Positions 1 through 4,405 of a stretch of DNA of 7,320 nt are shown one piece after another (the first letter of the stretch is position 1; each line of letters opens with the position of its first letter). The DNA comes from CAZIWJ01 sp964542855 (GTDB lineage: Bacteria > Bacteroidota > Bacteroidia > Cytophagales > Cyclobacteriaceae). Position numbers and translations under genes: made by a program. The stretch spans positions 1 to 7,320 of the forward strand of contig CAZIWJ010000186.1 in assembly GCA_964542855.1 (NCBI GenBank), in the 5' to 3' direction. The notes beneath the pieces are model-generated. The model ran no database searches. It worked only from the letters and a program-made list of their open reading frames with translations, and was not told the DNA's origin.

Positions 1-27
1 TTGTTTACCCGAAAGAAATTTATTTCA

Positions 28-1083
28 ATGAATAAAACATTTCATTCTGTTAACAAACTTTTAACAAGCCACCCTTTCCTGGTAATTTCTCTTCTGGCGT
101 TACTCCTTGCCTCTTGTGGCAGCGAAAAAAAAAGCAGGGACCAGTTTTTTCTTAAGGGCAACATGCAGCTACAGGACAGGAATTATAAACAGGCCATTTA
201 TTATTACAATGAGGCAATTTTAAAAGACGACAGTTTTAAACTGGCCTACAATAACAAAGGCATTGCCCTCCACTCTATCGGGCAATACGCTGAAGCCATC
301 CGTGAATACGAAATGGCAATCGGCATAGATTCCTCTTATACCGATGCTGTTTATAACCGGGCGTTATCCTACTTATCCCTTAAAAGATACGAGCGAAGCC
401 TGGAAGACCTCGACCGGGTGAAAACTGTATATCCGGATTCGGCTTATGTGTTTTTTACCCGTGGACTTGCTTATGCTGCCCTGCACAATCACCAACAAGC
501 TATTAATGAATTAAACCAGGCAATTGAATTGAACCCTAACAATGCAGAAGCCTATGCAAACCGGGGCTCGCTTTTTTACGAGGAAGGAGCGTACAATAAA
601 GCCATCGATGACCTGGAAAACGCAATTCGTATAGATCCGAATTTGGCTGACGCCTACAACTCCCTGGCACTGGCTTACACCGATACCCGCCGGTTTGTGA
701 AAGCTCAAAAAATGTTTGAAGAGGCTTTCAGGTTAAAACCCTACGAAGCTTATTACCTGAACAATAGGGGGTACTTTCATTTGTTTAACGAGGAGTTAAC
801 GAAGGCTGAAGAAGACATATCAACCAGCTTGCGACTGGATCCTGATAATCCTTACGCTCTTCGGAACAAAGCGCTGCTTTATTTAAAGAAAAATGAAGCC
901 GATTCAGCACTGCAAGTGCTACTACCCATCACTAAAACAGAAAATCACGTACGTAAACTTTACACGTATCTCGGAAAGGCTTACCAGCAGGCAGGGAAAT
1001 TAAATGAGGCATGCGAAGCCTGGAAAAAAGCCATGGAAAAAAATGAACCGGATACAGCAGATCTCGATATGAGTAAATGTTGA
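28..1083 (+). CDS. TPR-repeat lipoprotein
   Basis: The protein is probably an envelope-anchored protein-protein interaction scaffold; no specific partner can be named. With the ATG at 28 it has 351 residues. Residues 1-30 form a lipoprotein signal: a basic start, a hydrophobic run (FLVISLLALLLAS) and a lipobox L-A-S-C with the lipidated cysteine at C30. From about residue 37 to 345 there are roughly nine consecutive 34-residue TPR units with the usual pattern (for example AYNNKGIALHSIGQYAEAI), and the last unit ends in a cysteine, a tail often seen in Bacteroidota TPR lipoproteins. The frame is open to the left edge and TTG at position 1 is also in frame. I prefer ATG 28 because it leaves a normal-length signal peptide, but the true start could be at 1 or further left. 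No Shine-Dalgarno is visible. The gene converges with the short ompA gene, 28 bp away. Confidence 0.9.
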   Translation: MNKTFHSVNKLLTSHPFLVISLLALLLASCGSEKKSRDQFFLKGNMQLQDRNYKQAIYYYNEAILKDDSFKLAYNNKGIALHSIGQYAEAIREYEMAIGIDSSYTDAVYNRALSYLSLKRYERSLEDLDRVKTVYPDSAYVFFTRGLAYAALHNHQQAINELNQAIELNPNNAEAYANRGSLFYEEGAYNKAIDDLENAIRIDPNLADAYNSLALAYTDTRRFVKAQKMFEEAFRLKPYEAYYLNNRGYFHLFNEELTKAEEDISTSLRLDPDNPYALRNKALLYLKKNEADSALQVLLPITKTENHVRKLYTYLGKAYQQAGKLNEACEAWKKAMEKNEPDTADLDMSKC

Positions 1084-1111
1084 ACCAGCTAATTCCCGGA
1101 TTGGGATAAAA
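1084..1111. other. Convergent gene gap, weak hairpin
   Basis: This 28-bp gap separates two converging stop codons. It holds a 4-bp stem, TCCC (1094-1097) with GGGA (1103-1106), around a 5-nt loop and followed by TAAAATT. It could be a weak shared terminator, but the stem is too short to call one with confidence. Confidence 0.2.
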
Positions 1112-1810
1112 TTACCATTTCAACACCCGAACTTCCACCCGCCGGTTTTTTTCTTGCGCCTCCCGGGTATACGCATCTACCAGGGGCCGGGTACCGCCAT
1201 ACGCTTTTACTTTAATTCTTCGTTTGCTAATCCCGCTGTCAACAAGGTAGTCTTTAACCGAGCTCACTCTTTTTTCCGACAGCTCCATGAGTGATTTTCG
1301 GTTTCCTTTATTAGTATGCCCCTCCAGTTGAATTTTCATACTTTTATTGTTAACCAGAAAATTGTAAAGCTCATTAAGTGCTTTGGTCGACCTGGGGTTT
1401 ATTTTGGCCGTGCCATTATCGAAGAAAATTCGGTTATGTAAAGGCAGTAGCTCATTTTCCGACGGCCTGGCAAATAACTTATACGTTTTGGTTAAGCTAT
1501 TATCCACATCGCCGGATACCAGCAGCGTATCGACCAGCTGGTTATACTTTGGGGCTGAAATAATAATCTGAAATTTGTGAGAAGGCGGTAAATGCAAGGT
1601 GAAATTTCCATCCTCCCCGTTTGTGGTATATGAACCGGTAACGCTTCCATAGGGAAGTTGCTGAAAGCGGATGGAAGCAGCAATTGGATGACCAGTGTTG
1701 CCATCAATTACTTTACCTAACAATTGGGCGATCTGCTCATTTTTCGGTGAGGCACCAGCAATAACCGTATAAATAAATGTTAAACTGAAAAATAAAAGTG
1801 CCCGTTTCAT
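1112..1810 (-). CDS. Short OmpA-family protein with carboxypeptidase-regulatory-like domain
   Basis: A 232-residue exported protein likely associated with peptidoglycan or the outer membrane. Residues 1-20 are a signal peptide (MKR, hydrophobic core, cleavage after AGA). Residues about 30-98 resemble a carboxypeptidase-regulatory-like beta-sandwich (GKVIDGNTGHPIAA, then DGNFTLHLP). Residues about 120-232 are an OmpA C-terminal domain with LEGHTNKG (162-169), LSEKRV (177-182), AYGGTRP (203-209) and NRRVEVRV (222-229). In OmpA domains the motif is normally HTD, and that Asp together with the Arg of LSxxR binds diaminopimelate; here the Asp is Asn167 while Arg181 remains. The ATG at 1810 is chosen because it starts the signal peptide; an in-frame TTG at 1870 would bury it. 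The same two domains end the upstream gene (stop at 1936), so the pair looks like an operon with a 125-bp spacer, although the leader may carry its own control. Confidence 0.88.
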   Translation of the reverse strand: MKRALLFFSLTFIYTVIAGASPKNEQIAQLLGKVIDGNTGHPIAASIRFQQLPYGSVTGSYTTNGEDGNFTLHLPPSHKFQIIISAPKYNQLVDTLLVSGDVDNSLTKTYKLFARPSENELLPLHNRIFFDNGTAKINPRSTKALNELYNFLVNNKSMKIQLEGHTNKGNRKSLMELSEKRVSSVKDYLVDSGISKRRIKVKAYGGTRPLVDAYTREAQEKNRRVEVRVLKW

Positions 1811-1823
1811 TTTACGTTCGTCA

Positions 1824-1877
1824 GTCTTTGGTTTAGTTATCAAATCCAAAGACCGTGCTAGTTTATACAAGACGGTC
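1824..1877 (-). promoter_or_regulatory. Overlapping inverted repeats in the short ompA leader
   Basis: Two perfect inverted repeats share bases just upstream of the ATG at 1810. Repeat A pairs GACCGT (1851-1856) with ACGGTC (1872-1877). Repeat B pairs GTCTTTGG (1824-1831) with CCAAAGAC (1846-1853) around a 14-nt loop that can add a few more pairs. The bases GAC at 1851-1853 belong to both, so in the minus-strand transcript the two helices exclude each other. Helix B ends 13 nt before the start codon. This looks like a two-state leader, but the repeats could instead be protein-binding sites; no U-run follows, so it is not a standard terminator. Confidence 0.4.
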
Positions 1878-1880
1878 GAT

Positions 1881-1904
1881 AATATTATTGCAATGTAATA
1901 TTAC
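1881..1904. repeat. AT-rich inverted repeats between the ompA genes
   Basis: AATATTA (1881-1887) is repeated inverted as TAATATT (1896-1902) around an 8-nt spacer. The same stretch contains two abutting perfect palindromes, ATTGCAAT (1887-1894) and GTAATATTAC (1895-1904). It lies 32 bp past the stop of the long gene, so it could be an operator for the short gene or a weak 3' hairpin. AT-rich spacers produce such palindromes by chance fairly easily. Confidence 0.3.
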
Positions 1905-1935
1905 CTGTACTCTTGCTTCAACTTCTAGAGCAACT

Positions 1936-4134
1936 TTACCTGACAATCCTAATTTCCACTCTCCGGTTTTTAGCCCTGCCGGCACTGGTTTCATTAGTGT
2001 TTACAGGATCCAGCTCTCCGTGCCCCTGGGCGCTGATCCTTACACTGGAAATGCCTTTTCGAATCAGGAATTCAGCTACATTACGGGCTCTTCGTTCAGA
2101 AAGCGTGTAATTATAATCGGAAGTTCCAAAGTTATCAGTGTAACCATCGATCAGCACTGCCGATGAAGGATTATTTTTGAGGTATTCAGCAACTTCTGCC
2201 AGCTCATCACGGGTATATTGTTTCTGGAGGGAGGTACTGTTAAAATTGAACAGCACGAGTTCCTGTTTCAGTGTGCGGGCTTCAATATCAATCCGGGTGT
2301 AATTCAGCCGGTCTTCCTGGTCTGACGGGCCGGCCCTTCCCGATGACTCGCTGCCTGATGCCTCGTCGCCAGGGTCACTTTCAGCAGGTTGGTTATTAGA
2401 GGCCATGGCCTCGCGAGGGTTTAAGTAAAAATCTTTCACGAACACACTGCTATCTGTGCTGGGCTTAACATCAGCAATTTCGCTTTGCAGAGGATAATAA
2501 TTATTGTTACTTGGCGACACACTATACTTACCAACCGGTAAAGTTAGTTTGTAACTGCCGTCCGATCCGCTGGCCATAGTGGTACTGGATACAGTTACCG
2601 AATCATCGAGCCGGGTAAATTCAACCTGTGCAGATATGGGCTCCCTGGTTTCAGCATCATAAACGTTACCCCTTACCACGAAAACGGGAACGAGTTCTTT
2701 GAAAATTGGTGACCTAACGGCATAAAGATCGGCTTCACCGATATCACCCCTCGATAAATAAGCTTCATCTCCGGTTAGTGAGGTATTAAAAAAAGTGTCG
2801 TCCATTTCTGAATTAATCGCCGACCCCAGGTTTTCAGGTTGCGACCAGTTTCGCCAGGTGTCATCCAGCCGACGGGTAACGAACACGTCGTCGCCCCCAT
2901 AACCGGAATATCCACGGGAAGAAAAATACAAAGTCTTATCATCAGCGGAAAGAAAAGGGGAGGATTCAGCGTCGGGAGTATTTACATCACTTCCCAGGTT
3001 TACCGGTGCAGAAAAGCTGCCGTCCTCATTAACAAACGATACGTAAAGATCCCTTCTGCCTTTCGTGTCATCCCTTTCAATCGACATCATCAGGTATTCC
3101 TGGCTACTTGAAAGAAAGTAATGGGCCTGCTCACTGAGGTTGTAAAAATCTTCAATTTCAATTGGCCTGGGGTTACTAAATACCCCATTGCCGCGTTGAG
3201 TGGAAGTTGAAACGCCCCCTTCCATTTTACCTTTTTTTACATCCAGGTAAGCATTTCCGAGCAGTAAAATGTAAGTTTCACCATCCAGGGCTACTGAACT
3301 CACAAAGTTGCTACCTTCATTATTCAGCGGACGCCCAATATTTTTAGCTCTTTTCCATTCACCGGTTACCTCGTCTTTTTCGGCGTACCAAATATCTTCA
3401 AGGTCGTTGGCGCCCCCCACGTTTTCGGGAGAAGCACGGCTAAAGAAAAGCTTTTTTCCGTCTGGCGATACAATCGGGCTTAACTCAACGTAAGGGCTAT
3501 TTACGTTATCATTTAGTTTTTCTACTATTATATCGTCGCGAAGATTATCAGCAACGTTAATCCGTACGCTTACCGGAACCGATGACCCTGAAATACCAAT
3601 GGCATCGATGGCATAAAAACCATTCACAGCTGTGCCGTCGAAAACCACTTTCAGTTCTTTTACTGCATAATCAGTTTTATCGAAAAAGATATTTAGCAAT
3701 CGACCTTCCAGGGGCAAATCTTCAGGGGTTAAGCTGGCCAGCAAATATTCGTTACCCTGAATGTCGTAAGCATAAATATCTTTAACAGCGGTTGGGTTAC
3801 TCGATTCGCCAATTGCAACCTGCTGAATGGAAGTTGCTTCCCGGAACGATACGCGAACAAAGTCTTCCCGCCCCTTTTTGCCGGGAACCCATGCATTCGG
3901 GCTGTCGCCAATATTACCGGGTAACACATTGGGCCTTCCCAGTAGCTGTCGGGCCGGATAGGCATCATAGTTGAGCCCTTCTTTAAAAAATACGCCCAGC
4001 GAATAAGAAGATGAGGCTTCAATTATTCTGTGAGCCCACTGAACTTCCTGTGCCTGCACGTAAGAGGTAAGGCCAGTGAACAGGCAAATAACTGTAAAAG
4101 TTTTCTTCAGGACTTGTAATACAAAGTTAATCAT
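1936..4134 (-). CDS. Multidomain OmpA-family protein with PD40 beta-propeller (PorE-like)
   Basis: A 732-residue exported protein, likely a peptidoglycan-anchored periplasmic scaffold. In order: signal peptide 1-28 (cleavage after VQA; C17 does not sit in a lipobox); a galactose-binding/discoidin-like domain about 55-185 (ARQLLGRPNVLPG, AWVPG, VAIGESSNP); a five-blade PD40 propeller about 215-475, with the clearest blades at SPDGKKLFFSR (223-233) and SADDKTLYFSSRG (396-408); a carboxypeptidase-regulatory-like domain about 485-570 (RGNVYDAETREPISA, DGSYKLTLPVG); an acidic Ser/Gly-rich linker about 575-612; and an OmpA C-terminal domain about 622-732 with GYTDNFG (664-670), LSERRA (678-683) and NRRVEIRI (723-730). 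The peptidoglycan-binding Asp667 and the Arg of LSERRA are present. The propeller, regulatory-like and OmpA order matches PorE of type IX secretion, but PorE is a lipoprotein with an N-terminal TPR domain, absent here, so no symbol is given. It is likely the first gene of a unit with the short ompA. Confidence 0.9.
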   Translation of the reverse strand: MINFVLQVLKKTFTVICLFTGLTSYVQAQEVQWAHRIIEASSSYSLGVFFKEGLNYDAYPARQLLGRPNVLPGNIGDSPNAWVPGKKGREDFVRVSFREATSIQQVAIGESSNPTAVKDIYAYDIQGNEYLLASLTPEDLPLEGRLLNIFFDKTDYAVKELKVVFDGTAVNGFYAIDAIGISGSSVPVSVRINVADNLRDDIIVEKLNDNVNSPYVELSPIVSPDGKKLFFSRASPENVGGANDLEDIWYAEKDEVTGEWKRAKNIGRPLNNEGSNFVSSVALDGETYILLLGNAYLDVKKGKMEGGVSTSTQRGNGVFSNPRPIEIEDFYNLSEQAHYFLSSSQEYLMMSIERDDTKGRRDLYVSFVNEDGSFSAPVNLGSDVNTPDAESSPFLSADDKTLYFSSRGYSGYGGDDVFVTRRLDDTWRNWSQPENLGSAINSEMDDTFFNTSLTGDEAYLSRGDIGEADLYAVRSPIFKELVPVFVVRGNVYDAETREPISAQVEFTRLDDSVTVSSTTMASGSDGSYKLTLPVGKYSVSPSNNNYYPLQSEIADVKPSTDSSVFVKDFYLNPREAMASNNQPAESDPGDEASGSESSGRAGPSDQEDRLNYTRIDIEARTLKQELVLFNFNSTSLQKQYTRDELAEVAEYLKNNPSSAVLIDGYTDNFGTSDYNYTLSERRARNVAEFLIRKGISSVRISAQGHGELDPVNTNETSAGRAKNRRVEIRIVR

Positions 4135-4405
4135 TACGTTTCCGGATGTAGTAAGTTTAAATAAACAATAACTTAATATTTGATGGATTTATTTGCAGTA
4201 TAATCAGAAAAAAAGGCATTAACCTTCAAAATCTTTTAGCGACACTCGCAACTAAGTATATTGCATTAAGTATCAATTTTACATTTAATTACAATACTTC
4301 ACAAATACTTTTCATTTGATAGCCGGGTTTAATGATGAAATTCATAAGCGAAATATTGGGTATCAGAAGATTTAGTAATACTTTAATCAATCATCAGCAC
4401 TTATC
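4135..4405. promoter_or_regulatory. Divergent intergenic region
   Basis: This 271-bp AT-rich region separates the divergent starts of the long ompA gene (minus) and the TPR-CHAT candidate (plus), so it must hold promoters for both. I found no convincing match to the Bacteroidota -7 element (TAnnTTTG) on either strand; AATATTTG (4175-4182) on the plus strand is only a near miss. It holds short palindromes, GTTTAAATAAAC (4155-4166, interrupted) and ATGAAATTCAT (4335-4345), and a cluster of AAGTAT hexamers listed separately. No RNA gene is recognised. Confidence 0.5.
4253..4383. repeat. Five copies of AAGTAT / ATACTT upstream of the TPR-CHAT candidate
   Basis: TAAGTAT occurs at 4253-4259 and 4267-4273, 14 bp apart. 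The inverted form AATACTT occurs at 4293-4299 and 4304-4310, 11 bp apart, and again at 4377-4383. The two pairs face each other across the middle of the divergent region, a layout often seen for repeated regulator half-sites. The region is AT-rich, so chance contributes, but five copies in 131 bp is more than I would expect. Confidence 0.3.

Noticed and set aside
1..27. TTG at position 1 as the start of the TPR lipoprotein
   Set aside because: It is possible and adds a basic stretch, but ATG 28 gives a normal lipoprotein signal. The frame is open at the edge, so the window cannot settle it.
1811..1870. N-terminal extension of the short OmpA protein to an in-frame TTG at 1870 (20 extra residues)
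   Set aside because: It would put a charged, non-hydrophobic stretch ahead of a clean signal peptide that starts at the ATG at 1810.
1862..1893. Promoter-like TTGCAA with TATAAA on the minus strand upstream of the short ompA gene
   Set aside because: The spacer is 20 bp, too long for a classical promoter, and the downstream box does not match the Bacteroidota TAnnTTTG element.
1855..2166. Plus-strand frame of 103 codons antisense to the ompA genes
   Set aside because: It lies opposite the end of the long OmpA gene and the spacer, begins with GTG, and its translation shows no domain or export signal; it is a shadow frame.
3729..4022. Minus-strand frame of 97 codons inside the long ompA gene
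   Set aside because: It is an alternative frame within a gene whose own frame carries recognisable domains.
4135..4405. Small RNA or riboswitch in the divergent region
   Set aside because: I found no strong stem followed by a T-run and no recognisable riboswitch core.
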